Shown: positions 40,189 to 53,808 of the stretch, piece by piece
How positions within the stretch are numbered: position 1 is the first letter of the stretch
Layout: every line of letters starts with the position of its first letter
DNA from: Iris pallida
Taxonomy: Eukaryota; Streptophyta; Magnoliopsida; Asparagales; Iridaceae
Assembly (NCBI GenBank): GCA_029216955.1
Contig: JANAVB010031417.1
Span: forward strand, 19,314,219-19,378,218
Direction of reading: 5' to 3'
Length of the DNA: 64,000 nt
The notes under the pieces: model-generated
What the model saw: the letters and a program-made list of their open reading frames with translations, nothing else
Told to the model about the DNA's origin: nothing
The model's database searches: none
Translations under genes and position numbers: made by a program

Positions 40189-42613
40189 ACGGCTTTACGT
40201 CTTTGGACTTCACGTCGAAATTCTCAGTTTTGAAAGCTCGTCATTGGAAAAGACGTGTGCGCTCTCTCTCGAATGTCCCTCGGTATGTCCATACAATAAG
40301 TCTAAATATTTTTGAAAGCTCGTACAAGCGTTCAACCAAATGCATTGGTAGGCTATCGCCGAACGCATTTGTAGGCCTTTGTGCCGAACGATGTTAAACA
40401 TGACTCGATAGAGAACACATGCTAAGTTAACATGTCGCGTGCGTGCCTAACTAGTCATACGTTGATCCTAACAAATGAGCGTGCAAACTCGAATATAGTC
40501 CGTACGGGATAGCCATGCGCACGGCCTTTTGGCTAAGTTGCGTCGCGTATCGCGCACCTCGACTTTTGGTGCAAACGAGTTGCGAGCGATATCAAGTACC
40601 GCTCGGTCGGGAGCAAAGCTGCACTTAGGGTGTCTATCGATAGGAACGCTATCGAGTTAACACTTAGGCGTACACGGAGGATTGACTTGGATTTCGAGGA
40701 ATAGTGCGGACAACTTAGTACGTCGATGCGACGTGAGCGATTACGCTAGGGATTCGTCGAACGAATCCGAAGGATGTCTTAGCAAATGACGCGAACGTGA
40801 TTATGGACTAGATCGTATGGCTCGAATCCGAGTGGTGTATGGATTTTCTTGGAAATCATTCGAGCAAGATTGAGGATTACGAGTAACGGCGAGTATATCG
40901 GCGAGGCGATGCGATCGCGCAAAGCCTTAGATCGCGTCACACTCAGTTGGTCGTGACTTCGAATGTACCGAACGAGCATCTTGTTCGGACAACTTGTGAA
41001 TAGGTAACGCAAGTTAGAAAGTGATTCGGAATGATGAATGAAAATGAATGGTCTTGATCGAGGAAACTTAGAGGATCGTGCGTACGATTTCGGATTGATT
41101 CAATAAAAGGTGACTTGAGTTCTGAACGACGATCTTGAAACGAGCTTGAGGAATAGCGATCGAACTTGATCTTGAATATCGATAAAATTGTGGAATATCC
41201 AACTCGGACAACAGCATCAACGCATGACTCGAAATTGGTTGCAAAGAAAGATCGTCAGGTTACGCATATCGTCGACGGTATTGAGGCGTATCAAAGATCG
41301 ATATGCGATAAATCGGGGTACTCTGACTCGGCGAATGACGATCGTACAAATGTCATTGTTCCGACGGATGCTATACTCGAGATATTGAAATATGTCGAAG
41401 AAAAGATAAACCTTGGCTCGAGGATTTTCTAGTTGAATAAATGACGGTCGGACTATCGAACTTGGATTGGATAAAAAATGAAAATGGTTGGATTTGCTTC
41501 GTCGATAACCACAACTTTGACATTCTTGTCTTATGCGAGTGCAACCCCAGCCTCGTACATGCGTTGTGCCGATTATGGTGATCACTCCGCGTGAGCGCTG
41601 GTATGGTGATTCATACAGCGGGAGTGATTGAACTTGGATGGCGTGGCAATCTGATTGCTTTGACTTGTGGTTTGACGTGGAGGTGACTCGAGAATGAATT
41701 TGGGTGCTTGAAGGATTGAACTTGAGGATTGAGTAGGTCCAATCCGTGTATCGAGAATGAGTTAATCTAAACTCAAACAAGAGTTACGCCCCGATGAGAA
41801 TGATTATTCCGCGGGAGCGTTGTATGGTGATTCATGAACCGTCGTGGATAATCGGACTCGCGTGAGATTGGGGCACAATGTATTGTCGAGCTAGATGACC
41901 TCGTGATCGAATGCACGAATTGGTTAGAGTTGGTGATTTGAATGAATTTGAATACACGCAACGAATGCATTGATGCGAATAGGTGATCGTGCTCGATGTT
42001 TAGAAATCTGAGTGACGCGAGCTTGGGTAGAAAATCCCGTACTACCGACTTTAGTTTGACCCTAGGATTGGGGTCAGTGTTGGCATTATTGTTGGGAAAC
42101 TATAATTCCAATCTTGACATTGACTTAGCCTCGCAAAGATTAGCCTAGCGTTTAGGCAAGACGCCATGTTTCATAAGTTATCAATCAAGGGATTAATCTT
42201 GAGGATTGACATGGATGGATTGAACGAATCAAGGATAGGAAAACCCCGCTCACGAGATTCGACTGACATACATATATTTCAGGGACGCCTGGGTATGTGT
42301 ACGATACGACTCGAGTGAGAATGACAAATTCTCTATCATACGGCTTGGTTGAATGCATGTGTTCTGGGGACGCCTGAAATGCGTGCACGATCCAGCAAAG
42401 TGATACAATGAGTTCAAGCAATATTTGAAAAATGGGAGTGTGTCGAGATATTGAAATCATGTTAACGGAAGGATTGATAGTCATGAGAGCGTGGCTCGGA
42501 ATTGAGGAACGCATAGGCAAAATGTGTACGATAAGGTCTTGGCTATAGAAATGGTAGGATGGCTTGCCTTCAGGAAAGTCTCGAGGACGAGACTTGTTCT
42601 GAGTGGTATATGT

Positions 42614-45216
42614 TGTAGTGCCCGGTCCCGCAAAGTCAATCAGAGAAATCGAAACGCCGACGGCATTGGACTGCTCGAAGGCTCGCTCGTCCGAGGTGAC
42701 TCCTCGTATAGGTGGGGTAGTTTCGGTGAACTTGCCTCATCTTAGCCTTCACTTAATAATGCGCGTGTTTTCAACTTGCACAAGTAGGCTAATATAAAAG
42801 CTACGCACCAACATAGCTAAGGGAATAATCCCGTCGGGTCGAAATATCCTAAAACATGGAAAATGGTCCCACGGTCTTTATAGAAGTCGGCTCAGCGTGC
42901 TTTCAAATGACACTCGATCCTTCGATCCCGTGGCTTGGGAGAAGGACGTTGGCTTAAATTGCTAAGTTGCCCCGACACTTGAAATAGCCTAAGTCCTAGG
43001 CGTCGCCTGCGTGAATGCTTCGTAAAGCATGCACGGTCCCGTCGTTTTGCCCCAACACTCGAATTAGCCTAAGTCATAGGCGTCGTCCGCATGTATGCCT
43101 AACAAAGCATGCACGGTCCTGTCCCGCAAGGCTTGGCATAGCCTTCGTACGTCCCGCAAGTTAAGTCATTTCGTACGGCTCGTTGGCTTAAGTCTAGGCA
43201 CCCAAAAAGTTGGTCGTCCAAGTCGACCTCGTGCCTAGCACGTTCCCTCGATGCGAAGCTCGGTGTAGCCTTTGCTCGTCGAGTCGTTGCCCGAATAAGT
43301 TAGACAAGAGTTGTGCTGGGCTATCAAAGCCATTTCTAGCACTGTCCCGTTCTATCTGCAGTTGTCAAGTCGCGTAGTCCCTTGAGAACAAGGCTCGTCG
43401 TATAAGTATATGACTTGAGCGTTAGCGTCGCCTATAGAACCAGGCATGTCTAAGGCACGAGTTACTGTCGGTTTAGTGAAGAGCTTGCCATGAACAAAGG
43501 AAGTCCACGCGACTGGTTGTCGCCGAGATCGGTCCGCTACTTGGGAGTCTCGCTAACTCATGATATATCCCGTACACGAGATCGATCCCCTGGCTTGGGA
43601 GTCTCGCTAAGTCTTGATATGTCCCGCACACGAGATCGATCCCGCGGCTTGGGAGTCTCGTTAAGTCTCGATAGAAAGAAGGAATGCATGGTCATGTTAA
43701 GAAAGGACTGGATAGACTGGAAAGATCGAGTATGCATGGTCATTGGGCAACTTGTCGACAAGGTGTAGTCTTCTCGAGTGATCACCGGGGCGCCGGGATC
43801 ATTCGGCCCTGGAGAAGCGAGTGTGGCTCAAAGTAGGATGCTGGATGACCGCATGGGAGAGTTCGACCCCACCGGGCTAGCTACCCGTGTTGGTACAGGC
43901 CGATATCCTACGAGCCATGTCCAAGATAGCATAAAATTGCTAGTGACCTCCTCATGTAGATGTGTCGGCAGATAGCGGCACACCGCGTGTATGCCTTTGG
44001 ATTGGGTTTAGAACTGGAATCATGTCTAGACGGTAACACAATGTCTGGGCCTAAGATTGGGCTGCAGCATAGGCACCGTGCTTAGCACAATACTTGGCGT
44101 CGGGATGTCCATGAGATCGATACTAGGTTTGGCAAGTCTTGTCTAAGTTGGTTCATGAGTCGAATAGAAAGACCGCTAGGCGGTAGCATGGATAAAGTCT
44201 TGATGAGTTGTGAGGCGCAGCCTCAATCTTGAAGCATGTACAAGTCTAAGCAGATCTTAAGGTACGAATCAAGTCTAGCAACACGACCTGCACGAGTCGT
44301 CCCATTGCCGTCCTTGGCACTTGAGTCGTTGGCACGAGGATTGGTCTAGAGGCGCTTGAGTTTAAACAAAGGTCTTGGCACGGCCGAGTTTGCGTAAGTT
44401 GCTCCTCGGCATAGCATTGTCTTGAATATGTCTAAGTTGCGAATAGAATGTGGTACGACCCTGCCGTCCCGAGTTGAAGTTTGGTCAAGTACCTAGGCGA
44501 TGAGGCACTGCCTCGATCAGAATACAAGTTGGTATTGTAGCACGACCATGTCGTTGCACGTCAAGTTGGTTAGACGTCAAGTCTTAAAACTGATCCTAAG
44601 GTAAGACTAGAAAGATAATCGAAAGGGTTTAAGCTGCACAAAGTAAATATGAACGTGTCAATTTTGTATGGGTGGGCGAGGAGCTCACTCCACCAGTACA
44701 GTTGAGTACTGACACCCACACAGTGTTCATGTGCAGGCACAGGTAGAAGCTCGTGGCGCGGAGCTCGCTTGGATGCGTCGAGGCACAGAGTTCCTTGGCG
44801 ACTCGAAGCGTGCGGCCGCGTGGATTGAAGACTTATACAGGACATAATGTATGGACATCGCCTTCCGAAGCTTCCGCTGGCTCAAGCAATTGTATCAAGA
44901 GATGAGAGAGAGCAGAGTGAATTGTAAATGAGAAAAAAGTGAGCACGAGAGACTTGTAATTTGGCCTTGCGCCCACAAATGTAATCTTGTATTCAATATC
45001 AATAAAGAGCTTCTTTTGAATGACTTGTGTTCATGGGTGTTTGTTCTAAATTTCTGCTGCATATTCAATGTATCTGCTTGGGACTTCTGTGCGATGACCC
45101 CGTCGCCACCGCTGCAATCGGCCGTTATGGAACCTGCCTTGCACGAGCGCAATCTAGCCTCGTGCGGCATCACGCCTTAGCGAGGACGATCGCTCCTACG
45201 GGAGCGGGGCGTGACA
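42614..45216 (+). repeat. 3' LTR of LARD, copy B
   Basis: 2603 bp, the same length as the copy A LTRs, followed by CAAGG. Confidence 0.9.
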
Positions 45217-45221
45217 CAAGG

Positions 45222-47163
45222 TATATATGTAATGATAGATATGAATGCATAATGTATAAATATTATAATGTAATATATAATGATAGCATGTATGGTAATG
45301 TAGAATATATGATGCAAGCATGTATATGTCCACTATTTTCCCTTTTTCTTACATTTTTCTTCCTTTCCCTTTCCATTTCAGTTTTTTCCCCTTTTTTTTC
45401 CTTTTCTATTTTTACATGTTATATACAATGTATATAATATATAGATGCACGTAAGTATGTAATATGCATGAATGAATGTCATATATGAATGAATGAATCA
45501 ATCAAAGGTATAAGTAAAATATAATGCATTGTAATGAATGTTAACATATATAATGTATAAAAGTATGTATGTAAATATGCATGATGTAACATATGCCTAT
45601 ATAAATAAATATGTATGTAATGTGGATATGCATGTATGTATGAACGTATGTATTTATATATATTATCTATTTTATATTATGTATTGTTGTGGTTCACATT
45701 GTCTTGTGATTGTGTGAGTGCTAGCCTAGGCTTGGTTAGGCCTAGTGAGACTTGTTAGACTTGTTGGGCTAGGACTTAACCTAGTTGAACTAATTTGACT
45801 AGTGTGGTTGACTAAAGTTGACCAAGTGTTGACTTTAGTCTAGTTTGACCTAGACAGCATGCAGATGCATTGTACATTTCATTTATCATCTCTCGTATAC
45901 ATCTTGACCTGCGTTGCTCTAAATAGGACTCTGTAGCTTCAGTTTGGACCTCTATACCTATCAGCTGTTCAGGTTATCAGGCGAGTACATTCTCTGATAG
46001 TTCTCTCATTTAATTGTCAATTACTGTACTTCAGTTATAGTTAGTTTTATGTGATTCTCTGTTACAACACGTATGGATATTTCTGGATTCATGTATGCGA
46101 CACACATACCAAACTTATCTGGCCTCTATTACTGGAATCACTGGAATTATTCTGGAATCTATTTCTGGAATCATCATATTTTGGCTGGACTCATCTCGAT
46201 TCTCGTGTCGAATTCTGGATTCATTTGTATTGCGGGGCGGGGAAATACTGAGTAAGACATGTAGACATACCCCAAATCTGGAATCTCCCAACTGGAATCT
46301 ACTGGAAGCATAGCCATCTCTCGCCTGATCAGTGAGAGATGTGCCTGATTACCTACAGCCGTTTACATGTCGATCTCGGTATTTTAAAACACACTGTTAG
46401 AATAGCCGGACTCACCTGGATTCTTGATCACTACCTAGAATCATCTTGTACTGGATTCATCTTGTATTAGATTCATCTCGTACTGGACGTATAGTAGTTT
46501 TACACTTGTTTTGCATTTACTGTCTGGACTTATTATGTTACTTCAGTTCAGCTAGATTTATTTTACAGTCTTCATTATCATCATTCTTCTCTTGTTTTAG
46601 TTACTTTACTTTCCTTGTATCTTACTGCTTTTCTATACTATCATCTAAATATAAACTGCCATATTCATCAATAAAACTGTTTATAACTGCTTTATAGTTC
46701 TCTGTCATTACTTGGATTTTCTTGATGAGTTGTACTCGTTTCTGTCCTGACTGGACCTGTTGATAAATTTTACAAATAGCTTGGAGGTTGCCTACTAGCC
46801 TAGAGAAGACATAGTAGAGGTTGTATAGATAGTTATTTTAGTTGTCTTGAGTTGTATTTACTTTATGGATTACTGTATTTGAATTTTGAGATGTTTTCTG
46901 GGTTTGTGTATCTTAGACACTTAGACTTCTATCTGCGGTATCTCTTTGTGGATTTCATATTTTATCTATCTCTTATCATGCTCTACCTTAGATGTGATTG
47001 AGACTGTATTTGCTATGTTACCTCCATTCGGAGTGTATATACTGTGTAGGTACCTTTATATTGTTAGATGTTTGACCTAGGACAGCGTTCTACCGCCGAC
47101 ACTGCGGCGTAGGCTGGACGTACCCACTTCTCGTACCCTTACTCTAGGGTGCGGGTCGTAACA
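45222..47163 (+). mobile_element. Split gypsy-type LTR, right part, copy B
   Basis: Equivalent of 22803-24742, ending GGGTCGTAACA. Non-coding. Confidence 0.5.
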
Positions 47164-47376
47164 CGTTTTTAGTAGCGGCCCATGCAGGTCGAGTTTGTGT
47201 AGTGGTATTCGAACTAGAGTACCACTACAGCCTGCAGTAGGATTAAGATATATTTTTGAAGGTACTCAATCACAGTTAGGATCCCTTGAGAGATTCCTGG
47301 GATGACCCTTGAGAATCTCATTATAAAATATCTCAAAATTTGATTCTAATAGTTTATATTTATCTTTCTTGGTTAG

Positions 47377-50148
47377 TGTCACGACCCGATCCCAAATAAT
47401 TGGGTCGAACCGGATCATGCCCAGCCTGTACCGTTGTTGAGACGGCGGCAGTAAGCTGTATCCACTATTGCAGGTAATCACAACAACATCTAAATATTTG
47501 TCACAACTCAATATTCGGGAATTTAAAACTTTATTCAACATTTGAAAAGTACAACTGGAATTAGAAAGATTGAAATAAAATGCTGAAATCAAATTAACAA
47601 AATTCTAAAACAACAAATCTGGAAACAGATAATCTAGCTATGCGTTCGGCTCGTCGGCCTCAGGTCATGCGTCCTCCAATGGGGACTCTGGTAATACTAC
47701 AGGGTACAGAACTGGGTCATAATAACTGTTGTATAATAGCTCAGCATCCTCAAAATCCCCTAAAATATTATCTCTAGTCAGGAGGGAGCAAAGTACAATT
47801 CATGATAATCTAACAATTAAAATAATAATAGAGTTATGCACATTTAAACAATTTGAAATAAAAAGTTCTCTAGCAGTTAAAACATTATGATGTGAATAGG
47901 CAATGAATATGACCGGCTTGGGTTGTACAGTTGTATCCTATTGATACGATATGGCTTATCCCCGTGTGTATGAGGGGTAAGCTAATACAGTCATTATACT
48001 ACTTTGGATGTGGTCATACTCATTACACTACTCCCCCAGTACCCAACAGTCAATCAGTCAGTGCTCTCAGAGAGAGTTCCGTGTTGCATCGTGGTTTAAA
48101 CTTGCAATAAAATGATTATTAAATAATTGTAAACTAACACAAAATGTACTTGCCTTTGTTTATGACTGTAAACGGTGTTGGTTCCGGAAAGATGCTAGGT
48201 TCGTCTCCGAGATCCTATAGTTGGAGAACTTGACTTAGAACCATTGTGAAACCAAGCTAGGTGTGCTAGTTGCAATCTCTAGTAGCAGGTCCTAGTCAGA
48301 TTTTGAGTTTGTTTATTTAATCTACTGCTAACGGTTTACGACGTGTACTACGTTGGTTCTCATTTAGTTGGATAGCCAGTTTCTGGTTTTACTTGAAAAA
48401 ATTGTCGTTACCGGTTAATTCGCAAAACTTTGTATTTTTAATATTATACATATAAAACTACATTTTCTTTCAATAATAAAACGTGGGTTTTGTTAATTAT
48501 CAATATTTTAATCAAGTTATTTTATCGTGAGAAATCCTTATTAATTTATACAAAATATTTATCAGTCATTTTGTTACGAAGCGCCTAAATACGAAGAAGA
48601 TAAACCAACCAGAAAATAAAGGAAAAATCAACCAAGAAAATAAATAAAAACCTAGACTACGCAATACAGGGGCACAGCTAACAGAATAGAAATCTGGGCT
48701 TATGCCCTTACAAACTTTACATAAATTAAAATAAGAGAAAATTAGTTAGCTCTGACTAACATCCCGTATTTTAAATACTGAAAACCAAAACAAATAAATA
48801 AATTAAATTAAATTAAAACTTAGGAGTCTCAGACTTGGTTCAATCGTCACCGTTAGCTAATGCCTCAACGTCCGGTTAAAACCGGTTTCGTTTACATTTC
48901 GCTAGGGCCCACGGACCGTATGGTCGTCGCCCAAAAATCCGTTAAATAAATTATTTTTCCGAAAACCGATTTGAAATTCATTTATAAAATTTTATAAAAA
49001 TTTGGACAACATTTCCTCTATATTCGGGATAACCCAAAACTGGGAAAATACGCCGAAACATCCATAATAGAAGTCCTAAACCAGGGAACACCCAGAAATT
49101 AACTTCCAAACCATTTTACACCAAAATTAAATGTATAATAAAATCACAGAACGTTTTCGAAAGAAGTCGAAAAACCGAAAAATAACCACAGAACCATAAA
49201 ACGTCTCCGGAAAATCCGAAGTCACTACGTCGCTCTAAAAACTGAATTCCCGGGAGGGAATCGGGGACCAATTCATCATTGACTACCGAAATGGGACGAG
49301 ACAGAGGAGTTATGCCTTGGGTTGCTCGGCTAGAGCTCTCAGATGAAAATTATAGAAAATAAACGGGACAGCAAGTCGGGAAACCCGCGGACAGCGCTGG
49401 ACGGTGCTGTCCAGATCAGCGGGGCACAGGCTCGCGAGAACCGGAGCAAAGGGAACAGTCGAAGCGCGGGACAGCGCTGGAGGAGGCCGGAGGCGGGCGC
49501 CGGCGTGAAGAAACCGGCGGGTGCGGCTGTTGGCCGGAAAGGGGGTCGGGGCGGCCGGCTTGGGCGGCCCAGGGTGCGTTCGGAGAGGCGCTGCCGGCTG
49601 GTCGAGGGCGCTGGAGTGCGGGGCCGAGAGGGGGTGGCCGCGGAAGGCCGCTGGGGGCGCGCTCGGGTGCCGGGCTGGCGTTGCCGGAGTTGGCGGGAGT
49701 TTGGGAGGAAAAGTCTTTGCTGGTGGTGGGAGAGTGAGAGGGTGAGAGAGAAAGTGATGGGGTTGGAAAATGAAGGGAGGTGGTGGTTGGTATTAAAAAG
49801 ATAGTGGGGATGGTGTTGGGTGGTGGAGAGGGAGTGAAGGAGAAAGAAGTGAGGGGAGTGGGGGAAGTGCTGGTCCAGTGGGTGGACCAGCTCGTGGGGC
49901 GAAGAGTTTTGTTTTGTTTTTTTTATAAATATTAATAAGTATTTTGGATTTTTTTTGAAAGAGGGAAAATAAATGACGGGTTCGGAAATAGGATTGGGTT
50001 TCGGAAAACTGGTCCAGGCTCGATCTCGTAAACAAAAATCCAAATTATTATTTTGAAAATAATTTTCGAACCCACAATATAATAATAATAATAGTAATAA
50101 TATAATAATAATAATAATAAATCACACATCCTAAAACTGGGTTTCACA
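47377..50148 (-). repeat. 3' LTR of the chromovirus, copy B
   Basis: Minus strand TGTGAAACCC…GGGTCGTGACA, 2772 bp. It differs from copy A by short indels in homopolymers and AAT repeats and by CpG-type transitions. GC-rich island at 49365-49700. Confidence 0.8.
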
Positions 50149-50205
50149 ATCTTCCCTCCTTAGGAAATTTCGTCCTCGAAATTAAAGGCAGGGTTAGGGA
50201 GCACC

Positions 50206-51793
50206 TCAAGTCTCAAACAGGTACGGATACTGCTCCCGCATCTGGTCTTCTCGCTCCCAGGTCGACTCGCCTGGTGAGTTGTGCCGCCACATGACTCTGA
50301 CTATCGGCGTCACAGAGTTCCTGGTTCTCTTCTCTTCTCTGTTCAATATTGCCACTGGCTTCTCTGGCACTGTAAGGCCGGGTCCAATTTCCAGCTCCGA
50401 ATGGTCCAAGATGTGGCTCAGGTCCGGAATGTAGCATCTCAGCTGCGAAACGTGGAAGACGTTGTGGACGCCTTCGAGACTTGGGGGTAGAGCCACCTGA
50501 TAAGCTACTTTTCCAATCCTGTTAAGTACTTCAAAAGGACCAATATACCTGGGACTTAGCTTTCCTGCTCTGCCGAAACGGATGGTTCCTCTGGTAGGAG
50601 AGATCTTCACAAACACACTGTCACCTTCTTCAAACTCCAAAGGCCGTCGACTGCTATCGACCCAAAGCTTCTGTCTGTCCTGGACAATCCTGAGCTTGTC
50701 TCTGATCATTCTTACCTTCCCTGCTGCATCGGTCACCATCTCAGGTCAAAGCAATACTCGTTCTCCAACGTCATCCCAAGCAAGTGGAGTACGGCAACGA
50801 CGTCCATAGAGTGCCTCGAACGGTGTCATTCCGATGCTAGCTTGGAAGATGTTGTTGTAGAAGAATTCTACCAAGTGCAAATGGTCTTCCCAAGACCCTC
50901 CAAATTCCATGACGCAGGATCTCAGCATATCTTCTAGCGTCTGGATTGTTCTCTCTGATTGTCCGTCAGTTTGGGGATGGTAGGCGGTGCTGAACTTCTG
51001 TTGTGTTCCCAAATTGTCATGTAAACTCTTCCAAAAGTGAGAGGTAAATCTAGTATCTCTGTTAGACACAATACTTACCGGAACTCCATGTATCCGGTAG
51101 ATGTATCGCATATACAGTGGTGCCAACTTCTCGGTGGATAGACCAACCTTGAAGGGAATAAAGTGAGCTGACTTCGTCAGCCGGTCCACGATTACCCAAA
51201 TGACATCCTTCCCTCCTTGGGATCGAGGCAGTCCCGACACAAAATCCATCGTTATGTGCTCCTATTTCCACTCCGGAATGTCAAGCGGCTGCAATAGTCA
51301 TGCTGGTCTTTGTCTGCTAGCTTTTACTTGTTGACAAATTAAACATCTAGCCACATACCTAGATACATCCTTCTTCATTCCGTACCACCACACTATAGTA
51401 TGCATATCCCGATACATTTTGTTGGCTCTAGGATGTATGGAATACTGCGACTGGTGCGCTTCTTGTATCAGCTCGTTCCTCAGTTCGCCAGTTGGTACGC
51501 AAAGCCTCGTACCATTCTTCAGTGCTCCGTCGGTGGCGATTGAGAATCCTTCAAGTATTCCTGCCAGCACCTGGTCTCTGAGTTTGCAAAGCGTCTCGTC
51601 TTGGAATTGTGCCTCCTTGACTCTGTCCATTAGACTTGAACGCACTTACAACTGCATCATTGTTGATTCATCTCCTGGAACAATGGCTTCTCTTCCCAGT
51701 TTCTTTATTTTTTCTTCGGGCAGTACAATCTCCAGCCCAAGCTTTTCTATGTCCTCCAGCAAATGACGCTCCTTGGTCAAGAACATTACCATC
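50206..51793 (-). pseudogene. pol: Chromovirus integrase, decayed (copy B)
   Basis: Three minus-strand frames. 51645-51298 is the HHCC domain. 51249-50746 is the DDE core with MDF, SNRDTRF and GQSERTIQTL, largely intact here. 50739-50206 is the C-terminal domain and chromodomain-like tail ([19 protein letters not shown]). A TGA follows GERVLL and separates core and tail where relatives have Gly (LLGPE). A TAA lies before the VRSSLMDRVKEAQ segment. Inactive, but better preserved than copy A. Confidence 0.85.
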
Positions 51794-52170
51794 TGTTTCA
51801 CTTAACAAAAATGCCAAACAAAAGTTGGATTTTGAAAACAAAACGAGAAAAAGTACAAGAAGTACAAATTTGATTCTGGGAAAGTATTGCTATGGAAGTC
51901 TGATCTGTAAATGATCACTTTGTTCCTTGGACCATATGATGATGATGAAGATCACTGCTTGAAGTAGAACAACTTGGAAGAACTAAGTCACCAGAAAGGT
52001 ATCGAAGCACTTGGGCACTGATGGCAAGGCCGAATGCTTTCCTGCTTTGCTTCACTCTGTTCTGAAAGAAAAGTTGAAGAAGAATGCTCCGGAGAAACAA
52101 AATCTCGAAGTTCTGATCTCTGTATTCTCTCCTGTCTCTCCTTGTCTGTGTCTTATGAGAAAAATAAGTC

Positions 52171-52178
52171 TATTTATA
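52171..52178 (-). promoter_or_regulatory. Sense TATA box of the Tat LTR, copy B
   Basis: The minus strand reads GTCTATAAATAGAC, a palindromic context around a perfect plant TATA box. It directs transcription leftward into R-U5, as expected for the element. Confidence 0.65.
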
Positions 52179-53184
52179 GACTTGGGCTCTGGTGCGTAAA
52201 AACTCAGCAAAAGTTTTGCTTTTACGCTAACAACCGCCACCCACGATCAAAGTCATCCTCTATATACGTTGACACGTGTCCCATCAATTCAGTAAGAATA
52301 GGATGCACGTACACACGTTCTTCGGGATGTGTGGCATAAAAGCCATGTAGGCAAACTACGTTCCAAATTGATCAGAAAGAACAGGGCGTAAAAGTAGCCT
52401 CAATGTACTCTGAGCGTAAAGCAATAGATTGAGTGTAAAGTAGCTTTGACGTAGACTTTCCGCGTAAAGTGGTTGTTAAATAACCTTGAGCGTAAAAATA
52501 GCTCAAATAGACTTTACGCACACGTCAACTGTTGAGCGTTAAAGCTCGTATAGTTCTCGTACGTAAAAGAAGCCATAGTGTGAGCGTAAAGTAGCTCAAT
52601 TCACATACTAAACGACAACATTGGTCTCTGTATAAAACAAATCCCTTTGAATTCTGGGATATATGCCATCATTAATATCTTCATGTCAAAGTTTGCATTA
52701 AATGCAAGACTTGACAGCTTTGTCCAGCGTAAAAGTGGCTAGCTTGTCCTGGGCGTAAAACGATGGATGTAGATCCGAGTGTAAAATAACCAGCCTGCTT
52801 CAGGCGTAAAGTGATTAGCCTCTCCTTGGCATAAAGGGGATCAATTTGAGTAGACTGATCTATCACTTTGACCCTTCTTGTGAAGCACTTTTTACGCTCC
52901 TACAAGACCCCCTTCAAAGTTTTCAAATATCTCCAAAATTTAAAACACTTTGAACAGAAGCGTAAAAATTGAGATTTGACCAGTCAGCGTAAAATTCGGG
53001 ATACGCAACAGCCATCCGCGTAAAAGCGGGGATATCCAACAGTCGGCGTATTCTTCAAAAGAAAATTAATGTCGATCAATACTTAACCGTCACAATAAAT
53101 TTCTTTCTCGAAACTTTTGAATGTCTCTTCATCTTCCCGAGTAAGCAGTTTCCAACGAGGAATGTGAAGAGTTGCTTTGGTTTG

Positions 53185-53192
53185 TATAAATA
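53185..53192 (+). promoter_or_regulatory. TATA box of antisense gene 1, copy B
   Basis: TATAAATA, 49 bases upstream of the ATG at 53234, divergent to the sense TATA box about 1 kb to the left. Confidence 0.6.
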
Positions 53193-53233
53193 AGGACAAA
53201 TTCTTTATTCTTGACATTTATCCTTGTTTTGTC

Positions 53234-53488
53234 ATGGCGCCGAAGAACGAGATTACCAACAAAGAGGCTTCAAGCTCCAGGCTTGATTTCGAGCGAGCGT
53301 GCAACCTTTTAGAGTGTTTTGGAGTGACTCCTGCAGTCTTTAGTCGCATTGATGGTGGTCCCCCAACTGCGTACGAAGGGCCAGGAGATGCCGAAGCATT
53401 TCTTAATCTGATGCGCCGCTCCGGGATTCACAATATGCATGAACTAGGTGTCTCCCTTCGTCAGCCCAACGAAGGAGAGAAAAAATGA
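53234..53488 (+). CDS. Antisense gene 1 of the Tat element (84 aa), copy B
   Basis: Same 84-codon product as in copy A with two substitutions (Thr to Ala in GGPPTAYEG, Glu to Gly in RRSGIHN). The frame is intact in both copies. No recognised domain. AATAAA lies shortly after the stop near 53540. Confidence 0.5.
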   Translation: MAPKNEITNKEASSSRLDFERACNLLECFGVTPAVFSRIDGGPPTAYEGPGDAEAFLNLMRRSGIHNMHELGVSLRQPNEGEKK

Positions 53489-53524
53489 TGTTTTTGCGAA
53501 TCTTTTATCTGTAGGGGGCCACTC

Positions 53525-53535
53525 CCCCCTTTTTA
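53525..53535 (-). promoter_or_regulatory. Polypurine tract of the Tat element, copy B
   Basis: The minus strand reads AAAAAGGGGGGAG directly before the LTR start TGGCCCCC. The copy A equivalent is at about 31107-31119. Confidence 0.65.
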
Positions 53536-53808
53536 TAAATAAAGTCTGATGTTAATCTCATCTGTTGGTATATAGAACTGTTCAGCACTTATTTTGACTG
53601 CTTCTATGGTTGTTAATTCCTAAGAAACAAACCAACACGTGGCATCTGTCTTGTGGTTACGAGAGCCTTTAAATAGGATCTTCTTCCGAAATAGACTCAT
53701 ACCAATCAGTTTCTTCAGCTTTTATAAATAGCCGAGAATGTTTCATATATTCTCACTCTCATTCCTCTGAAGATAACTTTCTGCAATGTCGTTCTCCAAC
53801 AAGTGACA

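Larger units (their letters stand above)
37577..45216 (+). mobile_element. LARD-like retrotransposon, copy B
   Basis: LTRs 37577-40173 and 42614-45216; internal region 40174-42613; CAAGG target duplication at 37572-37576 and 45217-45221; tRNA-iMet primer site at 40177-40188. It carries the same 5'-LTR- and 3'-LTR-specific variants as copy A, so both copies descend from one insertion. The 5' LTR is 6 bp shorter than in copy A because of single-base losses near the gap-proximal end. Confidence 0.9.
51794..53521 (-). repeat. 3' LTR of the Ogre/Tat-like element, copy B
   Basis: 1728 bp, TGGCCCCCTACAG (53521) to AAGTGAAACA (51794) on the minus strand. Sense TATA box TATAAATA (minus) at 52171-52178. 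GCGTAAA cluster at about 52195-53030 with three more exact copies than copy A. Confidence 0.7.
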
